NCBI GenBank assembly: GCA_014762625.1
Contig: JABURQ010000025.1
Coordinates: 1-61,821 of the forward strand
Source: Planctomycetaceae bacterium
GTDB taxonomy: Bacteria > Planctomycetota > Planctomycetia > Planctomycetales > Planctomycetaceae
Direction of reading: 5' to 3'
Length of the DNA stretch: 61,821 nucleotides
Shown: piece by piece, positions 18,883 to 27,281 of the stretch
How the letters are laid out: every line of letters begins with the position of its first letter
Numbering within the stretch: the first letter of the stretch is position 1
Notes under the pieces: generated by a model
Databases searched by the model: none
Told to the model about the DNA's origin: nothing
Seen by the model: the letters and a program-made list of their open reading frames with translations, nothing else
Made by a program: the position numbers and the translations under genes

Positions 18883-19887
18883 TCAGGCGTGGACACCGCG
18901 ACTCAGCCGCGCGAGATCGTGAATGAGTCCTTCCAGCCAGAGCGGAATGGGCATCATTTCCTGGATCTGCTGCTCGGCATCACGTAACCGATTGAGACGC
19001 TGGTGGTAGTTATCGACCAGAACGGTTTCAGTGACGTTTCGGCGCAGTCTCAACCGCAGGTCTTCTGAGATGACTTTTAGTAACCAGACAGCGGCCTGGC
19101 GTTGTGCGGTACTTTCTCCCGCCGACTCGATCCATCCCAGAATTTCGGGGACTAATTTCAACGGATTGACACGATCCTGTCCGAACGAACTTGCCACCAG
19201 TTCGGTCAGTTCTCGAAGTCGTCCCTGAGACAGTTCGCGTGCGTTCTCCAGACTCCCTTCCGACAGCCTCGCCAAGGCTTCGGCTTGTGACTCGTGTACT
19301 GCATAACCCAGCGACAGGATCAACGACACCAACTCCGAATGCGGGAGCGGCTGGAAGCGAACGAATTGACAGCGCGAGCGAATCGTGGGCAGTATCGCTT
19401 CGTCCCGGTCGGTGATCAGCACAATCAGCGATTTCGGCGGCGGCTCTTCGAGCGTTTTGAGCAGGGAATTCGCGGATTCACTTTGCATCAGATGCGCATC
19501 GTCGATCACAGCGATCTTGCGATCGGAGGCCATCGGCTTTAAGGAGAGTTCGTAACAGAGCCCCTCTCGTCCGCGATGATCGTCCGAGCCGACGAAGAGT
19601 TCGATTGGGATCGACTTCTTCCCTTCCGGACAACCGATTTCGTAATAATCGGGATGGCTTCCGGCCTGGAATCGCTTGCAGTTGGGACAATGGCCGCAGG
19701 CTTCGAGAGAACCGGTTTCCGGCGTCTGGCAAAACAACGCCTGTGCGAGCTTGCGAGCAAACATCTTTTTGCCCACTCCTGCTGGCCCCGACATCAGGTA
19801 AGCGTGGGAAAGACGCCCGCGTTCGCAGGCGCGTTTCATCTGATCGATAACTCGATCGTGGCCAAGCAGTGTGTCCCAATGACTCAT
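18883..19887 (-). CDS. holB: DNA polymerase III clamp-loader subunit delta prime
   Basis: A 334-residue AAA+ protein. The Walker A-like loop is GPAGVGKKMFARKLA, followed by a zinc-binding segment CGHCPNCKRFQAGSHPDY typical of delta prime, then IDDAHLMQSESANSLLKTLEEPP and the SRC motif in TIRSRCQFVRF. It works with the tau/gamma and delta subunits to open the sliding clamp. The start overlaps the stop of the lipoyl-like gene by 4 bases, so translation is likely coupled. The unexpected operon partners are lipoate genes. Confidence 0.92.
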   Translation of the reverse strand: MSHWDTLLGHDRVIDQMKRACERGRLSHAYLMSGPAGVGKKMFARKLAQALFCQTPETGSLEACGHCPNCKRFQAGSHPDYYEIGCPEGKKSIPIELFVGSDDHRGREGLCYELSLKPMASDRKIAVIDDAHLMQSESANSLLKTLEEPPPKSLIVLITDRDEAILPTIRSRCQFVRFQPLPHSELVSLILSLGYAVHESQAEALARLSEGSLENARELSQGRLRELTELVASSFGQDRVNPLKLVPEILGWIESAGESTAQRQAAVWLLKVISEDLRLRLRRNVTETVLVDNYHQRLNRLRDAEQQIQEMMPIPLWLEGLIHDLARLSRGVHA

Positions 19888-20171
19888 GGCGTTCCTCCCC
19901 TATCGTCGGGATCATTCTCGGGAGACGGAAGCTCCGGAGTCGTCACCCAGGCGATGACATCGCCCGAGCCGACGTTCTTTCCGCGATGCTCGACGATTCC
20001 TCCCAGTTCACCGGAGACCTCGGACGATACCACGTATACTGTACCGGGCAGAATCAGTTCGACGAGATGATCGCCGACATCGACGACCTGTCCCTGTTCC
20101 ACGAGCCAGTCACCGACCGTGATCCCCTCATCGCAATGCTCGATTTCGGGGACGCGTACAGGGATTGCCAT
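19884..20171 (-). CDS. lipoyl/biotinyl-like domain protein lacking the acceptor lysine
   Basis: A 95-residue protein consisting of one biotinyl/lipoyl-type domain (VRVPEIEHCDEGITVGDWLVE, then GDHLVELI, SSEVSGELGGIVEHRG and GDVIAWV) and a short acidic tail. True lipoyl domains have ETDKA at the hairpin turn. Here the same place reads ILPGT, so residue 43 is Gly instead of the Lys that carries lipoate. The fold is probably intact but cannot be lipoylated at the usual site. It lies 21 bases after lipA and overlaps holB by 4 bases. Possible roles are a scaffold for lipoate enzymes or a non-enzymatic binding protein; both are inference. Confidence 0.8.
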   Translation of the reverse strand: MAIPVRVPEIEHCDEGITVGDWLVEQGQVVDVGDHLVELILPGTVYVVSSEVSGELGGIVEHRGKNVGSGDVIAWVTTPELPSPENDPDDRGGTP

Positions 20172-20192
20172 CGGATCGTGATCCCGTTTTTT

Positions 20193-21116
20193 TCAAGAGC
20201 TGACGACAGGGGCGGATTGATGACGCCCCAAATAATCAGCCATTTCACCCGCATGATAACTGGATCGTACGAACGGCCCGCTCGCCACTAGACCGAAGCC
20301 CATGTTGCGTGTGAGATCGCCGATCTGGTCGAATTCTTCGGGAGGGATAAATCGTTCGACAGGGAGATGGTCGGGGGTCGGCTGTAAGTATTGGCCCAGG
20401 GTGAGCATTTCGACTCCCACGGCCCGCAGGTCGGCACAAACTTCGAGGACTTCGTCCAGCGTTTCCCCCAATCCCAGCATCAGGCCGCTTTTAGTGGCCA
20501 TTTCGGGAGCTTCGTCTTTCACCTGTTTCAGCAGGTCCAGTGTGCGCTGGTATCTGGCGTTTCGGCGGACACGGTCGTAGAGGCGCGGGACGGTTTCGGT
20601 ATTGTGGTTGAAGACATCGGGACGACTCTCCACCACGCGATGAACGGCGTCTCGGTTGCCCATGAAGTCCGGCACCAGAACTTCGACCGCCGCTCCGGTT
20701 CGTTCGCGGACAGCGACGACACAACGATAAAAGTGATCCGCTCCGCCATCGGGGAGATCGTCGCGGGTCACCGAGGTAATGACGACGTGTTCCAGGCCTA
20801 ATCGTTCGGCCGCTTCAGCGACGCGTTCGGGCTCGTCAACTTCCACAACCTCGGTTTTTCCTTTGGGAACCGAGCAGAATCCGCAGGGACGGGTGCAGAC
20901 GTTTCCGAGAATCATAAACGTCGCGGTCGAATGAGCCCAGCATTCCGAGCGGTTCGGACACTTCGCGCTGGAGCAGACTGTTTCCAATCCCAGGTCTTCG
21001 ATGACGCTGGAGGTGAACTGCATCTCCGGACTCGGCATCGGTCGTTTCAACCACTTGGGCAACCGTCGCTTCGGCTTTTCGGGAGGGACATCGTAGAGAA
21101 TATCAAGAGTAGACAT
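20193..21116 (-). CDS. lipA: lipoyl synthase
   Basis: A 307-residue radical-SAM enzyme that inserts two sulfurs into protein-bound octanoate. Both iron-sulfur clusters are visible: the auxiliary cluster ligands C48, C53 and C59 (CSSAKCPNRSEC) and the radical-SAM ligands C74, C78 and C81 (CTRPCGFC). Later motifs are TSVTRDDLPDGGADHF, NHNTETVPRLYDRVR, GLMLGLGET and the C-terminal GPFVRSSYHAGE, which supplies the auxiliary-cluster Ser. Everything needed for activity is present. The start overlaps the end of lipB by 14 bases. Confidence 0.97.
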   Translation of the reverse strand: MSTLDILYDVPPEKPKRRLPKWLKRPMPSPEMQFTSSVIEDLGLETVCSSAKCPNRSECWAHSTATFMILGNVCTRPCGFCSVPKGKTEVVEVDEPERVAEAAERLGLEHVVITSVTRDDLPDGGADHFYRCVVAVRERTGAAVEVLVPDFMGNRDAVHRVVESRPDVFNHNTETVPRLYDRVRRNARYQRTLDLLKQVKDEAPEMATKSGLMLGLGETLDEVLEVCADLRAVGVEMLTLGQYLQPTPDHLPVERFIPPEEFDQIGDLTRNMGFGLVASGPFVRSSYHAGEMADYLGRHQSAPVVSS

Positions 21117-21840
21117 GAACCTTCTTTTTTGTTCGAGTCAACAGAGGGTGGCCTGTGTACCAGTGCCTCGTTTCATAATGGAATGCTTCTGTGAGGTGAC
21201 GGACGAGACTCTCCCGGACTCCGTTCATCGGCATGTGCTTCATACGATCCGCCGCCAGTGAACTGTGTCGGTCCTCGTCGTCGCCGGTTCCGCACATCCG
21301 CAGCAGATCGAGATTGGGCTGGACGTTCAGTGTTAAACCATAGTGGGTCACACCCGATTTGACCAGAATGCCGACGGCGCCGACCTGGCCGGTCCGTGAA
21401 AGTATTCTGGAATTTCGAACCTCGACGGCGACTTTCATGTCCTGACAGGCACGAGCCGCCGATTGTTCCAGGAGCGACCGGTACTCAACGACGCCCAGAT
21501 CCAGACGTTCCAACGGCAATATCACAGAGACGCAGATTTGGCCGGGGAGATGAACCTGACTCCCCCCTCCTCGCGGAAGCCAATGAACGTCGATCAATCG
21601 TTTCGAGAGTTCTTCTCGTTCGATTTCGAAATCCGCGTAACTACCTTCGCGTCCCACTGTGATAACGGGGGGAGTTTCGTAAAGGAGTACAGTTCCGAGA
21701 CGATCCTGTCGTCCCTGTATTTCATAAGCGATCCGATCCTGAAGTTCGATGGCCGAACGAAAGTCGACGACCCCGAGCGAATGAACCTCGAGCGAACTTT
21801 TGGCATGTTTCGGCCAAATCGAGGTTCCTGGGAATGACAT
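21103..21840 (-). CDS. lipB: octanoyltransferase LipB homologue, catalytic Lys replaced
   Basis: A 245-residue protein of the LipB family, which moves octanoate from acyl carrier protein to lipoyl domains. Conserved pieces are TPPVITVGREGSYADF, RGGGSQVHLPGQ (usually RGGxxTYHGPGQ), THYGLTLNVQPNLDLL and RMCGTG with the acyl-accepting Cys at 183. The Lys that pairs with this Cys in known LipB (in KICSLG of the E. coli enzyme) aligns with Gln152 in GQVGAVG. The enzyme is thus divergent at its active site. It leads the lipB-lipA-lipoyl-like-holB unit. Confidence 0.85.
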   Translation of the reverse strand: MSFPGTSIWPKHAKSSLEVHSLGVVDFRSAIELQDRIAYEIQGRQDRLGTVLLYETPPVITVGREGSYADFEIEREELSKRLIDVHWLPRGGGSQVHLPGQICVSVILPLERLDLGVVEYRSLLEQSAARACQDMKVAVEVRNSRILSRTGQVGAVGILVKSGVTHYGLTLNVQPNLDLLRMCGTGDDEDRHSSLAADRMKHMPMNGVRESLVRHLTEAFHYETRHWYTGHPLLTRTKKKVHVYS

Positions 21841-22009
21841 GAATCAGATCCGATCGATAGATAAATATGCTTACTGGAAACCAGCAGACGGCTCAGTGCC
21901 CGTTCGCTGATGTTGTGCAATTTTAGCAGTCGAAGTGGAACACGACAATTGGCTCCTGCGGAAAAACGGGCAGATCATCTCCTGGTAACGAAGGAGGTGA
22001 GTCCACCCT

Positions 22010-22093
22010 ATGGAAACATATCCAAATACACTATCATGGAAGAGCTTCCACAGACTGATATTGACCACTTATGGCCGCCGCCAAAAAAAATAA
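22010..22093 (+). CDS. possible 27-codon leader peptide overlapping the smpB start
   Basis: A near-perfect Shine-Dalgarno, AAGGAGGTGA (21991-22000), precedes an ATG at 22010. The frame encodes 27 residues rich in polar amino acids and ends with TAA at 22091-22093, 23 bases inside smpB and in a different frame. smpB itself has no Shine-Dalgarno before its ATG. Translational coupling is possible, but the 12-base spacing to this ATG is long and the peptide has no recognisable features. A chance frame is a real alternative. Confidence 0.25.
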   Translation: METYPNTLSWKSFHRLILTTYGRRQKK

Positions 22094-22574
22094 AAACAAG
22101 AAACAAGACGAGACCTCTTCCAGCGGTCGCATTTCGGTCACGCGCAATCGCAAAGCGCGTCATCATTATGAAATTCTGGATAAGCTGGAGTGCGGGCTGT
22201 CGCTTAAAGGGAGTGAAGTGAAGATGCTGCGTTCCGGGCAGTGCTCGATCGATGAAGCGTTCGCCCGGGTTCAGAACGGCGAAGTTTGGCTGTGTGATAT
22301 GGATATTCCGGAGTATCCGCAAGCCAATCTGTTGAATCATGAGCCGAAGCGGGATCGCAAACTGTTGATGAAGAAACGCGAAATTGAGAAGTTCGCGGAG
22401 TCGGCTTCTCAGCAGGGGCTCACGCTGGTGCCCCTCGAAATTTATTTCATTCGCGGCAATGCCAAAGTTCTGCTTGCCATCGGTCGCGGTCGGAAATCCC
22501 ACGACAAACGGGACAAAATCAAAAAGCAGGTCGATAAACGCGAAATGCGGGAAGCGAAACTCCGGGGAAGATAA
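22071..22574 (+). CDS. smpB: SsrA-binding protein SmpB
   Basis: SmpB brings tmRNA to stalled ribosomes in trans-translation. This 167-residue protein shows all family marks: RKARHHYEILDKLECGLSLKGSEVK, then EVWLCDMDIPEYPQANLLNHEPKRDRKLL, YFIRGNAKVLLAIGRGRKSHDKR and a basic C-terminal tail that inserts into the mRNA channel. A Lys-rich extension of about 15 residues precedes the core. The tmRNA gene itself is not in the window. No ribosome binding site is visible before the ATG. Confidence 0.96.
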   Translation: MAAAKKNKNKKQDETSSSGRISVTRNRKARHHYEILDKLECGLSLKGSEVKMLRSGQCSIDEAFARVQNGEVWLCDMDIPEYPQANLLNHEPKRDRKLLMKKREIEKFAESASQQGLTLVPLEIYFIRGNAKVLLAIGRGRKSHDKRDKIKKQVDKREMREAKLRGR

Positions 22575-22610
22575 AACCGATCGAACACTCTCTTTCCCAA
22601 GTCGATCCGT

Positions 22611-24194
22611 TTATTTCGAGACTTTAACCGTCGCTTTCTGTTCCCCAATGGCAATCACTTTTCCCTTCTCGGCGGGCAAATGCGATGCGCGCAGGAAGTG
22701 GACTACGAGTTGTGTTTGCGATTCTTCGCCATAGATCCAGGCCTCCGAGATATGACCGGCTGAGAAGGAAAGTTGTTTCTTTTGAGCGACTCCCACCGAT
22801 CGTTTGACCTGAGACGGAGTCATCCCTTCGATCACATCGCCGCTGCGGATCGCTTCTTCAATCGGATCGGGGGGGAGTTTGGCGTAGGCGTCGGTGGTGA
22901 TCCATTGGCCTGAATGCCGACGGTATCCGATGGAGGCGAAGGCGTCTTCGATTTCCTGTTCTCCGGGGGAGAGCTTCCACGCTTTTTCCAGAAGTTCGTA
23001 GGCTCGTTCTCGGTCTTCCAGAAGACTCACAGATTCACGTGCAGCCCGGACATAACCGACGGCGCCTTCTTTCTGCCAGGTTTTCAACCGCTCCTCAAGC
23101 CAGGTTTTCAACACCTCAATCGCTCGTTCTGGTTCATTCCGCTCACGATAAGCGGCTGATAATTGGACTGCTTCGTCTCGACCGGCGACATCCAGACGGG
23201 AAAATCTCCAATCCATCCATTTTTCGTCGTGCTCCCGTATCATCTCCCTTTCTTCAGGGACAGCATCTTTCAGTTCTTTCACAATCCGGTCGCCGTTCTC
23301 ACCGGTCTGTAACGCACGATTCAGGATTTCCTGTGACAGCAAGGTCTTGTAAAAGATGCGCCAGAGCCGGTCCTGACGACTTTGATCGGACTCTCGGAAT
23401 ACTTTCTCCGGATCCTTCCAGTACGCCTCTTCCAGTTTCGGGAGGTTGACCTCCAACGGCTTCAGGGCCTGAGGAAATCTTTCCGCAATGTCACGTGCAA
23501 GTCGCAAGAGATTCTCGGAGGATAGATTTTGTTTCGTTTTGAGCTCTCGCCATTGCTGTTGGAAACGATCGTGTTCCCACATCTCCAGTGAGTCCTCCGA
23601 TACGCCGAACGATTTCATGCGGCGAATCCATTCAATGAGATCCCGAGGTGTTTCGTCATTGCGATTGATGCGTTCCAACTGAAAGGAATGTTCGAAGGCC
23701 TGCGCGGCGATTTGAAACAGGTCGTCATCGTCGTAGAATTTCGCTTCCGCGGCGGTATAATCGGCCAGCTTGCGCCAGGCTTCAGGATCGCTCGATTTCA
23801 TATCGACACTTCTTTGTCGATGGAGTTGTTCCTGACTGAATTCGGCGAGGACTCTCGTGACTCGAAAGACCGGTTTGTTATTCAACAGGTCAAAGTGGCC
23901 GTCCAATTTGATCATTTTGGACTGCCCCTTGAGCTTGGGAAATGAATCGGCATTGTTCAACAGGAATCGTAATTTACAATTCTTCATGTGGATTTCGTTG
24001 CCGGTGAGAGACTGAACACGCCCTCGAACTGAAAAGCGGATCTTATTTTCCGCAAACAAGGGCCATTTGGACTTTGTGTCGATTAATTCTCGGACGGAAA
24101 GCGTGCGTTGTTCCTGGACTGCTTCACCCGCTGTGGGGAAAAACAAAAGAGCAACACCCAAGACGAAGACGATCCGACGGAATTGACGATTCAT
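22611..24194 (-). CDS. secreted helical-repeat protein of unknown function
   Basis: A 527-residue protein. The ATG at 24194 has the best ribosome binding site of the region (AGGAGGAAACGCC) and opens a signal peptide (NRQFRRIVFVLGVALLFFP, cleavage near GEA-VQ). A beta-rich segment follows (FSVRGRVQSLTGNEIHMKN). The remainder is almost all charged helices with TPR-like units (ERAIEVLKTWLEERLKTW, AYELLEKAWKLSPGEQEIE). Near the end is QWITTDAYAKLPPDPIEEAI and a short beta segment. I recognise no named family. Its start overlaps the stop of the upstream gene by 4 bases, so the two are probably translated together and work together in the envelope. Confidence 0.75.
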   Translation of the reverse strand: MNRQFRRIVFVLGVALLFFPTAGEAVQEQRTLSVRELIDTKSKWPLFAENKIRFSVRGRVQSLTGNEIHMKNCKLRFLLNNADSFPKLKGQSKMIKLDGHFDLLNNKPVFRVTRVLAEFSQEQLHRQRSVDMKSSDPEAWRKLADYTAAEAKFYDDDDLFQIAAQAFEHSFQLERINRNDETPRDLIEWIRRMKSFGVSEDSLEMWEHDRFQQQWRELKTKQNLSSENLLRLARDIAERFPQALKPLEVNLPKLEEAYWKDPEKVFRESDQSRQDRLWRIFYKTLLSQEILNRALQTGENGDRIVKELKDAVPEEREMIREHDEKWMDWRFSRLDVAGRDEAVQLSAAYRERNEPERAIEVLKTWLEERLKTWQKEGAVGYVRAARESVSLLEDRERAYELLEKAWKLSPGEQEIEDAFASIGYRRHSGQWITTDAYAKLPPDPIEEAIRSGDVIEGMTPSQVKRSVGVAQKKQLSFSAGHISEAWIYGEESQTQLVVHFLRASHLPAEKGKVIAIGEQKATVKVSK

Positions 24195-25318
24195 GGCGTT
24201 TCCTCCTGAAGATCGATGAGATCGTCTGGTTGCAGACTTTGAGAGAGCACGAGCGATGCAAAGGGATCCTCCGTACTTTCCGAAATGGGATATCCATACA
24301 TTTGTTCGAGCAACAGCGGTGTCCGCCACAGTTTGGCATGTTCTGACGAGAGAACGATCGTCCACTCGTGATCCCGGCTTTGTTTCTGTTGGAGATCCGA
24401 TAATTCGACCGCCAGAAAGACTTCGCACTGATTGTCCTTCCAGTCGAGTTCTTCGAACCAAGCAACCGGCTCCTCCCAACGCATTTTCACCGTTTGATCG
24501 GGGAGATTAATGGGGGCCTCCAGCCAGTAAATCGGTTTTTCTTCAGTATTTTCGCGAATGATGGTGGCTTGTAGTAAATGCCAGCGGCCCGCGAATCGAG
24601 CGCGAAACAACTCATCCCATTTCCCCGCTGCGGACTCTTCCTTAAGTTCCTCAAGTCCCTGTGTCACTTCGATCAACGAATAGCTGGAGAGTTGATCGAG
24701 AATGGATAACTCTTCAGATAAATGGCGTAACGCGATGGCTGCGTCATCCTGTCGCCCGAGACGATCGGCCGCCAGGACACTCGCTTCGGCTGAGACTTGC
24801 GCGTCGTCCCATTCATTCGCGAGAAGATGTTCCCAGGCAGCAGTCGATTGCGTCAGAAAGATCTCCTCGTATTCACCACGAGATTTGCGCGACGAGAGCG
24901 CCCAGAATGTGAGAACCATCAAGAGCGCGATCATTCCCGCCAGTTGCAGGATACGCGTCCGTATTCGTCTCCCTTTCGGTTCATCGATCCAGACTCGGGG
25001 AGGGGTATCGTTCACCGGTTCCGCGAGGCGTTCGTCATCGGGAATATCCACGACTTGCAAATCAGGAGTTTTCGACGGAGAAGTCGCTTCCTGAGAATCC
25101 TCAACGGGATTCTGCCGGTTCAAGATGGCCGGTCGGGGATAGACATCCCGGGCCATCACATAAAGTTTTTCGTCGCATTCGGGACAGGAGATCGTCTGCG
25201 ACGAGTCGGAACGCTCTCCCGTGATCTGATGACCGCAATAACAACGGATCGCATACACATCATGCGGCGAGGGATTCTCCGAAGCAGATGTTTTCTGTTT
25301 AGTGCGTTGTCTTACCAT
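24191..25318 (-). CDS. zinc-ribbon, single-span membrane protein of unknown function
   Basis: A 375-residue protein. The cytoplasmic N-terminus carries two Cys pairs, CYCGH and CPECD, about 20 residues apart, resembling a zinc ribbon. A disordered linker follows, then one transmembrane helix (about residues 127-143, LAGMIALLMVLTFWAL). A 230-residue outer domain is rich in Trp, Glu and Leu. No family is recognised. It is translationally coupled to the downstream secreted repeat protein by a 4-base overlap. The zinc-ribbon plus single-helix layout is frequent in planctomycete membrane proteins. Confidence 0.75.
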   Translation of the reverse strand: MVRQRTKQKTSASENPSPHDVYAIRCYCGHQITGERSDSSQTISCPECDEKLYVMARDVYPRPAILNRQNPVEDSQEATSPSKTPDLQVVDIPDDERLAEPVNDTPPRVWIDEPKGRRIRTRILQLAGMIALLMVLTFWALSSRKSRGEYEEIFLTQSTAAWEHLLANEWDDAQVSAEASVLAADRLGRQDDAAIALRHLSEELSILDQLSSYSLIEVTQGLEELKEESAAGKWDELFRARFAGRWHLLQATIIRENTEEKPIYWLEAPINLPDQTVKMRWEEPVAWFEELDWKDNQCEVFLAVELSDLQQKQSRDHEWTIVLSSEHAKLWRTPLLLEQMYGYPISESTEDPFASLVLSQSLQPDDLIDLQEETP

Positions 25319-25542
25319 CGTCGCGGTTCCGAGGGATCAAACCCATTTGTTCATAATCAAAAATCATTATCACGGCTCAAAGATCTGAGGTCAAATCGCG
25401 ACATTGCCAAGAAGGCGAATTTAGTCTTTCCTTTGAGACGGCGACTCGACACACTGAAGACGAGAGCCAGACGCTTTCAGATCAATGTTTTCATTACAAA
25501 TCGTTGATTTTCTGCTTCCTGTTCCTGTTAGGTGAGACTTCC

Positions 25543-27276
25543 ATGCGCTTCATGATATCCGGACTGTTGAGTCTGCTGTTCGTTTCTTGCTTATCGACCA
25601 GCTACGGGCAATCCCCCGTTGACAAAACAGTCAAGCTGGAAGAAATCTCGACGGAATTCGGACTCTGTGACGGACCGTCCTGGGACGGGCAGGGGAGTCT
25701 CTATATTCCGGATGTGAAAGGACAAAAGCTGTATCGCTACTGGCCCAAGCAGGACAAAATGCAGGTTTCTCTCCCTGAAGCGGGACGTATCAGCGCCACC
25801 TATTTCAACCACGGAAAACTCTATCTCTCCGACAACGGCAACAGTCGCCTCTGCTGGTTGCAGGACAAGAAGATGGTTCCGATCGTCGAGAACGACCCTC
25901 AGGCCAAGCCGCCGCAACGTCCCAATGATCTGGTGGTCGATAACCAGGGGGGCATTTATTACACACTCACCTCGACGAATCAGGTGATGTATGTTTCTCC
26001 AGAGGGGCAACAATCGGTCGCCGTGGCGGAGATCGCCACTCCGAACGGCATTATCCTTTCTCCCGATGAACGGACCCTGTATGTTTCTGCATACGTTCCA
26101 AAAGAAATTTACGCCTATCAGATTGCTGAACCGGGAAAAACTCAAAACCCACGACTGTTCGCCACAATGGACGATGGAGATGCGAAAGGGGCGGACGGAA
26201 TGTGCATCGACCGGGCAGGGAATGTTTATTGTGCGGGAGCGGCGGATGTCTGGATCTGGTCCCCGTCTGGAACTCTGCTCGACAAAATCACACCTCCGAC
26301 TCGTCCAATCAACTGTGCTTTCGGCGACTTCGACATGCAGTCGCTGTACATCACCTGTTTCGGCGGATTGTATCGCCAGCGTATGAAAATCACTGGGGAT
26401 TCCGCCCAGCCGATCTCCCAAAGTACCGAAACGACGATCGAACCGAATTCGTCGCGTCCCTCGACGGTCATCACCGAAAGTGTTCGACCGACGTTGGATG
26501 TCGTCTACGCACAATACGGCGATCGCCGACTCCTCGCTGACATTTTCTCTCCTTCGCATCCCGAATCTGATCTTCCCGCAGTTGTGGTAGTTCACGGCGG
26601 CGGATGGTTGAAAGGGGACAAAACCAAATTTCGCGCACTCGCCATCGATCTCGCCAAGCGAGGTTATGTGACGATGGCGATTGAATATCGACTCGGTGGG
26701 GAAGCGAAGTTTCCCGCCGCAATCTACGACTGCAACGCAGCCGTTCGCTATTTACGCGCTCACGCCGACGAGTGGCATATCGATCCGTCAAAAATCGGGG
26801 CCGTCGGTGGGTCGGCGGGAGGTCATCTGGTCGGGTTAATGGCGACGGGACACGACCTCTCTGAACTGCAAGGAGCGGGAGGTCACCGCGAGGAGTCTTC
26901 GAAACTGCAGGCGGCGATCGTAATGGCCGGGCCGATGCAAATTTCCACTGGATCGGTCGCGGAGCGAGCGCGAACCAATCCGGAAAAAGCCAATGCGACT
27001 CATTGGATCGGTCCCATCGATCAATCTCGAAATCGCTACGAATTGGCGGATGCGTACCGACACATTTCATCCGACGACCCGCCGATTCTGTTTATGGTCG
27101 GAGAACATGACAATCCGGAACGCAATCAACCGTCCCGCGATCGGTTGGATCAAGTGGGAGTCGCGACAGGAGTCAAAGTCTACAAAGACGGCAAACACGG
27201 CTGCTGGAATCAATTACCGTGGTTCGATGAGATGGTGGCCGATATGGATCAGTTTTTCCGCGAGCACCTGAAATAA
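25543..27276 (+). CDS. secreted SMP-30/gluconolactonase-like propeller fused to an alpha/beta-hydrolase
   Basis: A 577-residue two-domain protein with a signal peptide (MRFMISGLLSLLFVSCLS, cleavage near SYG-QS). The start follows AGGTGAG. Residues about 30-280 form a six-bladed SMP-30 propeller (LCDGPSWDGQGSLYIPD, RPNDLVVDNQGGIYYT, TPNGIILSPDERTLYVS). A linker leads to a BD-FAE/carboxylesterase domain: oxyanion motif HGGGWLKGD near 352, nucleophile motif GGSAGG near 425, then GEHDN and DGKHGCW as the Asp and His regions. This suggests coupled lactone and ester hydrolysis of sugar derivatives outside the cytoplasm; the substrate is unknown. It ends 5 bases from the convergent J-like gene. Confidence 0.88.
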   Translation: MRFMISGLLSLLFVSCLSTSYGQSPVDKTVKLEEISTEFGLCDGPSWDGQGSLYIPDVKGQKLYRYWPKQDKMQVSLPEAGRISATYFNHGKLYLSDNGNSRLCWLQDKKMVPIVENDPQAKPPQRPNDLVVDNQGGIYYTLTSTNQVMYVSPEGQQSVAVAEIATPNGIILSPDERTLYVSAYVPKEIYAYQIAEPGKTQNPRLFATMDDGDAKGADGMCIDRAGNVYCAGAADVWIWSPSGTLLDKITPPTRPINCAFGDFDMQSLYITCFGGLYRQRMKITGDSAQPISQSTETTIEPNSSRPSTVITESVRPTLDVVYAQYGDRRLLADIFSPSHPESDLPAVVVVHGGGWLKGDKTKFRALAIDLAKRGYVTMAIEYRLGGEAKFPAAIYDCNAAVRYLRAHADEWHIDPSKIGAVGGSAGGHLVGLMATGHDLSELQGAGGHREESSKLQAAIVMAGPMQISTGSVAERARTNPEKANATHWIGPIDQSRNRYELADAYRHISSDDPPILFMVGEHDNPERNQPSRDRLDQVGVATGVKVYKDGKHGCWNQLPWFDEMVADMDQFFREHLK

Positions 27277-27281
27277 CGGGA

